A DNA stretch of 64,000 nt, from assembly GCF_001570925.1 (NCBI RefSeq), contig NZ_BCSP01000003.1, positions 62,001 through 126,000 on the forward strand. The letters are read 5' to 3'. Made by a program: the position numbers and the translations under genes. The notes beneath the pieces are model-generated. The model saw only the letters and a list, made by a program, of their open reading frames with translations, ran no database searches and was not told the origin of the DNA. The DNA is from [Zimmermannella] bifida NBRC 103089. Its GTDB lineage: Bacteria; Actinomycetota; Actinomycetes; Actinomycetales; Microbacteriaceae. Positions 56,498-64,000 of this stretch are shown piece after piece. Position 1 is the stretch's first letter. Each line of letters begins with the position of its first letter.

Positions 56498-58939
56498 ATG
56501 GAGATTCTGCTGCCTGACGATCACGCGTACCCTCGACCGGACATTCCGGCGCAACTTGTCGACGGGTTGAACCCGCCGCAGCGCGAGGCGGTTGAGTATC
56601 GCGGCGATGCCCTGCTCATCGTCGCCGGTGCGGGTTCGGGCAAGACCCGCGTGCTCACGCACCGCATTGCCGGGCTGATCGCAACGCGCGAAGCCTGGCC
56701 GAGCCAGATTTTGGCAATTACCTTCACTAACAAAGCCGCCGCAGAAATGCGCGAACGCGTGGGACAGCTGCTTGGTGACTCGGTCGAAGGCATGTGGATC
56801 TCGACGTTCCACTCGGCCTGCGTGCGGATTCTGCGACGCGAAGCCGAACGATTCGGCTACCCGCAGGGATTCACCATTTATGACTCGGCCGACTCGAAGG
56901 CGCTAATGAAGCGCATTGTGAAATCGCTCGAAGCGGAGTCGCTCGGCGTCACGGTACCGACAGCCCTCAACCGCATTTCGTCGTGCAAGAACGAACTCAT
57001 CGACCCCGACGGGTTTGCGCGCAAGACCGATCTGACGAACCCGCGCGAGCAGCTCATCCTCGAAATCTACCGGCAGTACCAGCGCGAACTGCAGCGCAAT
57101 CGCGCGTTTGACTTCGACGACCTCATCGCCCAAACGGTGTGGTTGTTCCGCGCGCACCCCGATATTGCCGCGCTCTATCAGCGCCGATTCCGGCACATCC
57201 TCGTCGACGAGTACCAGGACACGAACCACGCCCAGTACGCGCTGATTCGCGAACTCACCCGGCCGGTTGCGGCCGAGAACGTGCCGCTCGATACCCGCAT
57301 CCAACTCGCTGCAGACGGCAGCATCCCACCCGCGAGCCTGACCGTGGTGGGTGACTCCGACCAGTCGATTTACGCATTTCGTGGCGCCGATATCCGCAAC
57401 ATCACCGAGTTTGAGCGCGACTTTCCGGGCGCGAAAACGATTCTGCTCGAACAGAACTACCGCTCGACACAGACGATTCTGGATGCGGCCAACGCGGTCA
57501 TCGGCAATAACTTCGACCGTCGAGTAAAAAACCTGTGGACGTCGGCCGGTAGCGGCAAGCAGATTCAGGGGTACGCGGGCCGTTCGGCGCACGACGAAGC
57601 GCAGTTCGTGGCCGACGAAATCCACCGCATCCACGGCACTGGCGTCAGCTACAACGACATGGCCGTGTTTTACCGAACGAACGCGCAGACGCGTGCACTC
57701 GAAGAGATTCTGATTCGCGCGGCCGTGCCGTACCGACTCATCGGCGGCACGAAGTTCTACGAGCGCGCCGAGGTCAAGGACATCGTCGCGTACCTGATGT
57801 CGATCGCGAACCCGAACGATGAGCTATCGGTGCGCCGCATCATCAACTCGCCGAAGCGAGGCATCGGCCCGGCCAGCGAAACGACGATTTCGAACTACGC
57901 GGCCGATAACGACATGTCTTTCCGCGAGGCGCTTCGGCAGCCGGATGCGATGGGTTTCGGGCTAAAGATCCGTAACGCCGTTGCCGAGCTCGCCGCGGCC
58001 CTCGACGAAGCCGAAGCATCCTGCAACCCGCAGCGCCCCACGGGGGCCGTACCGGTTGCCACCATGCTGGAACGCCTGATCGAACGCATCGGCTACATCG
58101 AGAAGCTGCGTGCCACTGGCAATCCGCAAGACGACGCGCGTGCCGACAACGTCGAAGAGTTCGTCAACGTCGCCAAGGAATACGACAAGCAGAACCCGAG
58201 TGGCAACTTGGTCGAGTTCCTCACCGAGGTCGCGCTCGTTGCGGCGGCAGACGACATTGACGATGAGTCGGGAGTGGTGTCGCTGATGACGCTGCACACG
58301 GCCAAGGGCCTTGAATACGACACCGTGTTCATCACGGGCGTCGAAGAACAGCTGTTGCCGCACAAGATGAGCGCCGACGAGCCGGGTGGGCTCGCCGAAG
58401 AACGCCGCCTGTTCTACGTTGGCATTACCCGCGCACGCAAGCTGTTGCACTTGACCATGGCGATGTCGCGCACGCAGTACGGCGAAACGGCGCCGTCGCT
58501 GCCGAGTCGTTTTCTTGACGAAGTCCCGAACGAACTCATCGACTGGAAACAATCGCCGGCCGAGGTGCTGTCGGCACCGATGATGCGCGGCGGTGGCGGC
58601 TATGGCGGATCGAGCTACGGCAATTCCAGTTACGGCGGCTACGGTCGCGGCGGTGGCCGCGGCAATAGCGAACTCGGCGTTGCTCGCGGCTCGGGCCTCA
58701 AACAATCGTTCAAACCAACCCGCGGCAACCGTACCTTCGATAATCAGGTCACCGGCAAGGTCAAGGACAACTCAGCGCTCGAGCTCGCCTCGGGCGACCG
58801 CGTGCGCCACACCGACTTCGGCGAAGGCACGGTGCGCGCCGTGCTGGGCGTCGGCACCAAGCGCATTGCCGAAGTGGACTTCGACACGGCCGGTCGCAAG
58901 AAACTGCTCATCAAGATTGCCCCGCTCGAAAAGTGCTAG
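56498..58939 (+). CDS. pcrA: ATP-dependent DNA helicase PcrA/UvrD
   Basis: 3'-5' superfamily 1 helicase for repair and replication, 813 residues. Motifs in order: Q motif LNPPQREAVE, Walker A VAGAGSGKTRVLTHRI, motif Ib TFHSACVRIL, motif II LVDEYQD, motif III VGDSDQSIYAFRGAD, motif IV QNYRSTQTIL, motif V TLHTAKGLEYDTVFITG and motif VI FYVGITRARKLL. A Gly/Ser/Tyr-rich linker (about 695-735) precedes a Tudor-like C-terminal fold (GDRVRHTDFGEGTV), which in PcrA binds RNA polymerase. ATG has GAAGGAG upstream. Confidence 0.95.
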   Translation: MEILLPDDHAYPRPDIPAQLVDGLNPPQREAVEYRGDALLIVAGAGSGKTRVLTHRIAGLIATREAWPSQILAITFTNKAAAEMRERVGQLLGDSVEGMWISTFHSACVRILRREAERFGYPQGFTIYDSADSKALMKRIVKSLEAESLGVTVPTALNRISSCKNELIDPDGFARKTDLTNPREQLILEIYRQYQRELQRNRAFDFDDLIAQTVWLFRAHPDIAALYQRRFRHILVDEYQDTNHAQYALIRELTRPVAAENVPLDTRIQLAADGSIPPASLTVVGDSDQSIYAFRGADIRNITEFERDFPGAKTILLEQNYRSTQTILDAANAVIGNNFDRRVKNLWTSAGSGKQIQGYAGRSAHDEAQFVADEIHRIHGTGVSYNDMAVFYRTNAQTRALEEILIRAAVPYRLIGGTKFYERAEVKDIVAYLMSIANPNDELSVRRIINSPKRGIGPASETTISNYAADNDMSFREALRQPDAMGFGLKIRNAVAELAAALDEAEASCNPQRPTGAVPVATMLERLIERIGYIEKLRATGNPQDDARADNVEEFVNVAKEYDKQNPSGNLVEFLTEVALVAAADDIDDESGVVSLMTLHTAKGLEYDTVFITGVEEQLLPHKMSADEPGGLAEERRLFYVGITRARKLLHLTMAMSRTQYGETAPSLPSRFLDEVPNELIDWKQSPAEVLSAPMMRGGGGYGGSSYGNSSYGGYGRGGGRGNSELGVARGSGLKQSFKPTRGNRTFDNQVTGKVKDNSALELASGDRVRHTDFGEGTVRAVLGVGTKRIAEVDFDTAGRKKLLIKIAPLEKC

Positions 58940-59093
58940 CGAGCGCGCTAAGGTCGCGGTCGCAAATGCATAGATCGGCGTGCGAAGCGCGGCGATCCGG
59001 ATGCGGCCGGTAGGGTAATGCAGTCAAGGAGCGGTGCGACCCTGGTCCCGTTGCGCGATGGTGGGCACTTGGGGCGCGGATTGGTGAAGACAC

Positions 59094-60296
59094 ATGGATT
59101 TGCTCGAATACCAGGCACGCGAATGCTTCGCGTCATGGGGCATCCCGACCCCACTGGCGATCGTTGCCGCAACCACTGACGATGCTGAACAGGCCGCATC
59201 CCAGCTCATTGCTAACGGTGCGACCGGTGTCGTCGTCAAAGCCCAGGTGCCGACCGGTGGTCGTGGGAAGTCGGGTGGCGTGGCCGTGGTCGCAGACGCG
59301 CAGGCCGCACGCGAAGCTGCCGTCCGCATCCTGAACCAGCCGATCGCCACCCACCGAGTCGAATGCCTGCTCGTTGCCGAGGCCGTCGATATCGCCGAGG
59401 AATACTACGCCGCGGTGCTGCTCGATCGCGATGCTGGCGGTTACCGGGCACTGTTCTGCGCCGAAGGCGGCGTCGACATCGAAACGATCGCCAAGAACTC
59501 GCCCGATGCGCTGCTGCAGCAGGCCATCAACCCGCTCGACGGGTTCGATGTGGATGCGGCGCTCGCTTTCCTGCAGCCAGCCGCGCTCCCCGCGCCGGTT
59601 CGGGCACAGGCCGCCGAAGCGCTCGCCAAGTGCTATCAATTGCTGCGCGAAGGCGACGCCACACTGGTCGAAATCAACCCGCTGGCACGAACCACCAGCG
59701 ACCAGGTGATCGCGCTCGACGCCAAGATCACGCTCGACGACAATGCGGCCTTCCGTCATCCAGAACGCGCGCACCTGTACGCCGCCGACCGCATCCGCGA
59801 CCCGAACGAGCGAGCCGCGAGCGAAGCCGGCCTCAACTACGTAAAGCTCGACGGCGAAATCGGCATCATCGGTAATGGTGCCGGGCTCGTGCTCTCGACG
59901 CTCGACATCGTTACCACCGCGGGCGCGGCCGCCGGCGTTCGCCCCGCGAACTTCCTCGACATCGGTGGCGGGGCCTCGACCGAAACAATGGTCACCGCAC
60001 TGCGCGTCGTGCTCGGCGACCCCCAGGTACGCAGCGTCTTCATCAATATCTACGGCGGCATCACCGCCTGTGACCTCATCGCCCGCGGCATGCTCGAAGC
60101 CCTCGAATCGCTTGCCACCGGCAACGAAACAGGTGCCGAAATCAAGCCAATCGTGGTGCGCTTCGACGGCAATGCGGCAGAAGCCGGGCTCGCGATCTTG
60201 CAGCAGGCAGCGCATCCGGCCGTCACTGTCTGCGACACCATGCACACCGCCGCCGAAACGGTCGTTGCCCTAGCCACCACCCGCGAGGAGCGCTAA
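59094..60296 (+). CDS. sucC: Succinate-CoA ligase, beta subunit
   Basis: ATP-grasp subunit of succinyl-CoA synthetase, TCA cycle. 400 residues. [20 protein letters not shown] is the family start, followed by [20 protein letters not shown] in the nucleotide-binding part. LVEINPLA holds the metal ligands, and [20 protein letters not shown] with FLDIGGGAS is the phosphohistidine loop region. It starts at ATG 59094 with weak upstream signal and is followed two bases later by sucD. Confidence 0.95.
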   Translation: MDLLEYQARECFASWGIPTPLAIVAATTDDAEQAASQLIANGATGVVVKAQVPTGGRGKSGGVAVVADAQAAREAAVRILNQPIATHRVECLLVAEAVDIAEEYYAAVLLDRDAGGYRALFCAEGGVDIETIAKNSPDALLQQAINPLDGFDVDAALAFLQPAALPAPVRAQAAEALAKCYQLLREGDATLVEINPLARTTSDQVIALDAKITLDDNAAFRHPERAHLYAADRIRDPNERAASEAGLNYVKLDGEIGIIGNGAGLVLSTLDIVTTAGAAAGVRPANFLDIGGGASTETMVTALRVVLGDPQVRSVFINIYGGITACDLIARGMLEALESLATGNETGAEIKPIVVRFDGNAAEAGLAILQQAAHPAVTVCDTMHTAAETVVALATTREER

Positions 60297-60298
60297 CG

Positions 60299-61183
60299 AT
60301 GTCGATCTATCTGGACCGCGACTCGGTCATCATCATCCAGGGCATCACCGGCGCCGAAGGTCGCAAGCACGCCCAGCGCATGCTCGCCGCCGGATCGAAC
60401 GTCGTCGGCGGCACCCACCCGAAAAAAGGCGGGCAAACGGTCACTATCGCCGGCCGTGAACTGCCGATTTTCGAATCGGTGGATGCGGCGATGCGCGCAA
60501 CCGGCGCCAACGTCTCGGTGGTGTTCGTGCCCCCGGCACAGGCGAAAGCCGCCATGCTCGAAGCCGCCGAAGCGCGCATCCCACTGCTCGTGGTCATTAC
60601 TGAGGGCATCCCGGTCAATGACACGGTCGACGCGCTTGCCCGCATCCGTGAACTCGGTGCGACGCGGATGATCGGCCCGAACTGCCCGGGCATTATTTCG
60701 CCGGATGCGGCGCTCGCGGGAATCACGCCGGCATCGATTTGCGGTTCCGGTCCCGTTGGCGTCGTCTCGAAGTCCGGCACGCTGACCTACCAAATCATGC
60801 ACGAGCTGCGCGACCTCGGCGTCTCGACCGCGATCGGAATTGGCGGTGACCCGGTGATCGGTACCACCCACATCGATGCGCTCGAAGCGTTTGAACGTGA
60901 CCCAGACACGCGTGCCATGGTGCTGATCGGTGAAATCGGTGGCGCGGCCGAAGAACGCGCGGCCGAGTACATCGCCGAGCACATCACCAAGCCCGTCGTG
61001 GCCTATGTGGCCGGCTTTTCGGCGCCCGAAGGTAAGACGATGGGGCACGCCGGTGCCATCGTGTCGGGGAGCGAAAGCACCGCCCAGGCCAAGAAAGCAG
61101 CACTTGAAGCGGTCGGTGTGCGCGTGGGAGAGACGACGGCGGAAACCGCGGCGCTGTTGCGGGATCTGCTTGCCGACAACTAG
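60299..61183 (+). CDS. sucD: Succinate-CoA ligase, alpha subunit
   Basis: CoA-binding and phosphorylated subunit, 294 residues. CoA-binding Rossmann motif is [20 protein letters not shown], followed by [26 protein letters not shown] and [13 protein letters not shown] are conserved, and the phosphorylated histidine is in [23 protein letters not shown] 60299 follows GAGGAGCGCTAACG, overlapping the end of sucC. Together they form the sucCD operon. Confidence 0.96.
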   Translation: MSIYLDRDSVIIIQGITGAEGRKHAQRMLAAGSNVVGGTHPKKGGQTVTIAGRELPIFESVDAAMRATGANVSVVFVPPAQAKAAMLEAAEARIPLLVVITEGIPVNDTVDALARIRELGATRMIGPNCPGIISPDAALAGITPASICGSGPVGVVSKSGTLTYQIMHELRDLGVSTAIGIGGDPVIGTTHIDALEAFERDPDTRAMVLIGEIGGAAEERAAEYIAEHITKPVVAYVAGFSAPEGKTMGHAGAIVSGSESTAQAKKAALEAVGVRVGETTAETAALLRDLLADN

Positions 61184-61211
61184 ACAATTCGAGCGGGGTC
61201 CTCGCCGCGAG

Positions 61212-61290
61212 ATCTCCAAAGTGGTGCAAATTTCAGTGGTCGGAGGTGCATAGCACCTCCGAGACTGCCAGGGTGCACCAGTTTGGAGAT
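61212..61290. repeat. Family C palindromic element, copy C2
   Basis: 79 bp; ATCTCCAAAGTGGTGCA and TGCACCAGTTTGGAGAT pair with one mismatch, and the inner stem CGGAGGTG/CACCTCCG is perfect. Relative to C1 it is inverted: the single mismatch is conserved but its arms are swapped. Confidence 0.9.
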
Positions 61291-61374
61291 GCTCGATTTA
61301 GCAACTGGTTTTTCGGCAGCCGGCGGCTTGCCGAACGGGAGCCCGCAACCACCTCGACTACGCTCAAGTGCGCA

Positions 61375-63123
61375 ATGTCACGCATCAGCACCATCCTCGC
61401 CGCCCTCGCCGACACCGCACTCGCGGTGGCAGTTGGCGTGCTCGTCCCGCTCGCGATCGGCACGATTGGCTGGTTCGCTTCGGGCAGCTACCAATCGGTG
61501 GATTGGGAAGTCACCCTCACGGTGGCGTTGGCGATCTGGACCCTCGGCCTGAACAGCGCTGTTGGTATCGAGATTCAGCCGCGGGACTATCCCGCGCTTG
61601 GCCTGGCCGAACCCTACGGGTTCGTGTTTGCGATCGCGCCGCTCGCGGTCACCGCACTCATCGCGTGGTTTGCGTACCGCACCGGCCTGCGCATCCTGAA
61701 CGACGACGAAGACGAACCGTGGCTCGCATTTGCGGCGAGTGTGTTCGCCTTCCCGCTCATAAACTTTGCGGCGATCTCGATGCAGCCCGCCGAGAACGTT
61801 AGGCTCGAACCGACCGGCGTGCTCGTTGGCGGCTCGCTGCTGTGGCTCGGATTCGTCGCGATCGGTTTGCGTGTGTGGGAGTACGTGCCGTGGGCGGCGC
61901 GCCTGGGCGATGCCACCGGTGATGTGCTGCAATACCTGCGCGAGAGCCTGCGCAACGCCGCAGGCTACATTTCGGGACTCGCAGTGGCGGCTACCGCGCT
62001 GATGATTGTGGTGCTCTTCTTGCGCTTCGGCGAGGTCATCGGGCTCATGCAGATGCTGCAGCTCGATGGCTGGGGCGTCAGCGCCCTAGGACTTGCGCAG
62101 CTGGCGTACCTGCCGACGTTTGTGGTGTGGGCGATGAGCTGGATGCTCGGGGCCGGATTCGACCTCGGCGTCGGTTCGCACGCCGGCCCCGGTGGTACCG
62201 AAGCCGGGCCGCTACCGGTGCTGCCAATGTTTGGCCTGATTCCCGACGGCATCGAACCGTACTGGTGGGCGATTCTTGCCGTACCCGTTGCGATCGCCGC
62301 TGCGTTCGTGTTCGTGAGCCGGATGTTCGGGCTCGTGTCGGATGCGGGCACTCGGTTGCAGCGTGCCGTCGCGCCGCTCGGTGGGGCAGCGGTGGCGGCA
62401 ATCGCGATGTGGTTGCTCGCGTACCTATCGCAGGGCGGCATCGGGCCGGGACGCCTGGTGCAGTTCGGGCCCAATGCTGGGCTGGTGCTTGTTGCATCGC
62501 TCGGACTGTTTGCGGTTGGTGGGCTCACTGGCGCGTTCGTGCCATTGCACGCGGTTGATCCGGGCCGCGAACCGGATGCAGATCGACGCGATGCCGATGC
62601 ACACCTCACCGAGCCCGTGTTCGCCGACGAACAGGGCCTGCCGGTGCGGCGGGCACCGCGAACGCGCACCTGGCGCGACCGGATCCCGGGTGGGTTTGCG
62701 CCGTGGGACGACGCCGATGATTCCGACCGTGGTAGGGATGCAAAGGGTTCCGATCACGACGCGACCGCCGAGTTTGATCTCGACGAATTTGCCGAGCTCG
62801 ACCGCAAATTTGGCGGTGCCGACGCCAAGTTCGACGGCGACAACGATGAGGCTGACGCGCATCCGACAACGGACCTCTCGGATGTTGACGTTGAAGTGGG
62901 AGACCGCACCGACCAAGCAATCGCTCATGTCGATGGCGAAGATACTTTTGCCGACGCAGCAAACGGCGATGCCGCATCCGCAAACACGCGACGTCAGCGC
63001 AGCACTATCGAAACGGATGCGGACCCCGGTCCATCGCGCCCGTCGCGCGGGCGTCGCGACAGTTCGCTGCGTGACGTGCTCGACCGTCCGGGCGAACCCG
63101 ATATCTACGCCGACCTCGACTAG
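61375..63123 (+). CDS. PerM-like DUF6350 membrane protein
   Basis: 582 residues from ATG 61375. The first 430 contain about nine hydrophobic segments (for example LADTALAVAVGVLVPLAIGT, AAVAAIAMWLLAYLSQGG, LVLVASLGLFAVGGLTGAFV), matching DUF6350. The last 150 are an acidic, Asp-rich, probably disordered cytosolic tail. In Mycobacterium tuberculosis the gene between sucCD and purN is perM, linked to cell division under stress; the same neighbourhood here supports this call. Function in this organism is inference. Confidence 0.78.
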   Translation: MSRISTILAALADTALAVAVGVLVPLAIGTIGWFASGSYQSVDWEVTLTVALAIWTLGLNSAVGIEIQPRDYPALGLAEPYGFVFAIAPLAVTALIAWFAYRTGLRILNDDEDEPWLAFAASVFAFPLINFAAISMQPAENVRLEPTGVLVGGSLLWLGFVAIGLRVWEYVPWAARLGDATGDVLQYLRESLRNAAGYISGLAVAATALMIVVLFLRFGEVIGLMQMLQLDGWGVSALGLAQLAYLPTFVVWAMSWMLGAGFDLGVGSHAGPGGTEAGPLPVLPMFGLIPDGIEPYWWAILAVPVAIAAAFVFVSRMFGLVSDAGTRLQRAVAPLGGAAVAAIAMWLLAYLSQGGIGPGRLVQFGPNAGLVLVASLGLFAVGGLTGAFVPLHAVDPGREPDADRRDADAHLTEPVFADEQGLPVRRAPRTRTWRDRIPGGFAPWDDADDSDRGRDAKGSDHDATAEFDLDEFAELDRKFGGADAKFDGDNDEADAHPTTDLSDVDVEVGDRTDQAIAHVDGEDTFADAANGDAASANTRRQRSTIETDADPGPSRPSRGRRDSSLRDVLDRPGEPDIYADLD

Positions 63124-63192
63124 CACCGTGCGTGTCCGGGGCGACCGTAGCCGTCAAAACCGGCAGCACTAGGGTGTTGCGGCGCCGCGCGA

Positions 63193-63198
63193 TAGAAT
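63193..63198 (+). promoter_or_regulatory. -10-like hexamer of purN (leaderless module)
   Basis: TAGAAT, six bases before the purN GTG, no ribosome site between. Confidence 0.55.
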
Positions 63199-63204
63199 CG
63201 ACCG

Positions 63205-63810
63205 GTGCTAAACGTTGTCGTACTCATTTCTGGGACTGGCTCCAATTTGCGAGCCCTCCTCGAAGCCATTGACGACGCCGAACGCACGGGTACCCCGATG
63301 GGCGCCCGCGTCGTTGCTATCGGCGCGGACACTCCCGAGGCGAATCTCGCCCTCGCCACCGAACGCGGCATCCCGACGTTCGTCGTGCGCCCGCGCGACT
63401 ACGAGAACCGTGCGGCCTGGGGCGATGCACTGCTGCAAGAAGTACAGCGTTTCACGCCCGACCTGACCATTCTCAGCGGCTTCATGCGGCTCGTTCCTCC
63501 CGCCTTCGTGGAGGCGCTCGCACCCGCACTGCTGAACACGCACCCCGCTTTCCTGCCCGAGTTCCCGGGCGCCCACGCCGTTCGCGATGCGATGGCCGCG
63601 GGCGCCACGCAGACCGGCGCCACGATCATGATCGTCGACAACGGTGTCGATACCGGACCAATCATCGAACAGCAACGCATCCCGATTCATCCCGAAGACA
63701 CCGAAGCAACTCTGCACGAACGCATCAAGGTCGTTGAACGCGACCTGCTGATCCGCACCGTGCAGGGCATTGCCAACGGCACCATCAACCTCAAGGAGAT
63801 CGCCGCATGA
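63205..63810 (+). CDS. purN: Phosphoribosylglycinamide formyltransferase (GAR transformylase)
   Basis: Third step of purine synthesis: formylates GAR using 10-formyl-THF. 201 residues from GTG 63205. [16 protein letters not shown] is the phosphate-binding loop; the catalytic Asn and His lie in [16 protein letters not shown] and the Asp in [12 protein letters not shown]. The stop overlaps the purH start by ATGA, so the two are coupled. Confidence 0.95.
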   Translation: MLNVVVLISGTGSNLRALLEAIDDAERTGTPMGARVVAIGADTPEANLALATERGIPTFVVRPRDYENRAAWGDALLQEVQRFTPDLTILSGFMRLVPPAFVEALAPALLNTHPAFLPEFPGAHAVRDAMAAGATQTGATIMIVDNGVDTGPIIEQQRIPIHPEDTEATLHERIKVVERDLLIRTVQGIANGTINLKEIAA

Positions 63811-64000
63811 GTGCGCCGAAAATCACCGAAGCCCGCCGCGAACGCAACCAGGTCGCCATCCGTCGCGCCCTAATCTCGGTATCCGACAAGACCGACCTGC
63901 TGAAGCTGGCGACCGCCCTCGGTAAGGCCGGCGTCGAGATCGTCTCGACCGGTTCGACCGCGGCCCAGATTCGGGATGCGGGCATCGCCGTTACCGAGGC
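63807..64000 (+). CDS. purH: AICAR transformylase / IMP cyclohydrolase, 5' part
   Basis: Start of the bifunctional enzyme for the last two steps to IMP; cut by the right edge after 64 codons. The visible residues include [20 protein letters not shown] and [20 protein letters not shown], the MGS-like IMP cyclohydrolase domain. ATG overlaps the purN stop. This is the usual purN-purH order. Confidence 0.93.
   Translation, partial: MSAPKITEARRERNQVAIRRALISVSDKTDLLKLATALGKAGVEIVSTGSTAAQIRDAGIAVTE

Overview
This is a GC-rich 64 kb actinobacterial chromosome segment, most likely from the Micrococcales and possibly Microbacteriaceae. The assignment rests on content: an rpmJ-rpsM-rpsK-rpoA-rplQ cluster, a monomeric NADP isocitrate dehydrogenase, GuaB plus GuaB3, a sucCD-DUF6350(PerM-like)-purN-purH order, several leaderless-looking starts, and a strongly over-used GGATGC/GCATCC hexamer. 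The genus is inference. I saw no rRNA, tRNA or CRISPR array.

Layout. 1-2.4 kb: a cut GntR/FCD regulator with a hexanucleotide microsatellite in its leader, and an APC-type permease. 2.7-12 kb: map, mdh, infA, the ribosomal/RNA polymerase cluster, truA, rplM-rpsI and glmM. 12-22.8 kb: coaA, divergent glmS, acpS, an abnormal 642-residue alanine racemase, tsaE, tsaB, a rimI-tsaD fusion, a membrane protein, a methyltransferase and CIRCE-controlled groES. 23-28.2 kb: an AbiEi-like/DUF559 nuclease gene bracketed by palindromic repeats, then guaB and idh. 28.4-34.4 kb: an accessory island, visibly poorer in GC, holding a membrane-anchored exonuclease VII-like protein, a HipBA module with three small downstream ORFs, an AbiEi-like protein, a Cys/His microprotein, a truncated pseudogene and an HTH protein. 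34.4-41 kb: a DEDDh exonuclease with a BRCT domain and a single-chain type ISP restriction-modification enzyme. 41-49 kb: a beta-CASP hydrolase, MFS exporter, MarR regulator, VIT transporter, guaB3, SURF1 and DUF3817. 49.6-64 kb: guaA, a broken wall-anchored alkaline phosphatase, DUF3054, YccA/Bax1, GDPD, pcrA, sucCD, the PerM-like gene, purN and the start of purH.

Most of the window is housekeeping: ribosome and transcription components, cell-wall amino sugar and D-alanine supply (glmM, glmS, alr), t6A tRNA modification (tsaE, tsaB, tsaD), purine synthesis (guaB, guaB3, guaA, purN, purH) and the TCA cycle (mdh, idh, sucCD). Gaps between these genes carry at least four families of 63-79 bp imperfect palindromes, ten copies in all.

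Observations most worth following up: (1) an alanine racemase that looks like an intramolecular pseudo-dimer keeping exactly one composite active site; (2) a Cys/His tail occurring at three separate C-termini within about 3 kb, one of them HipA; (3) the palindrome families, especially family A with near-fixed 75 bp length, conserved ends and variable interiors; (4) the membrane-anchored ExoVII-like protein beside the HipBA module.
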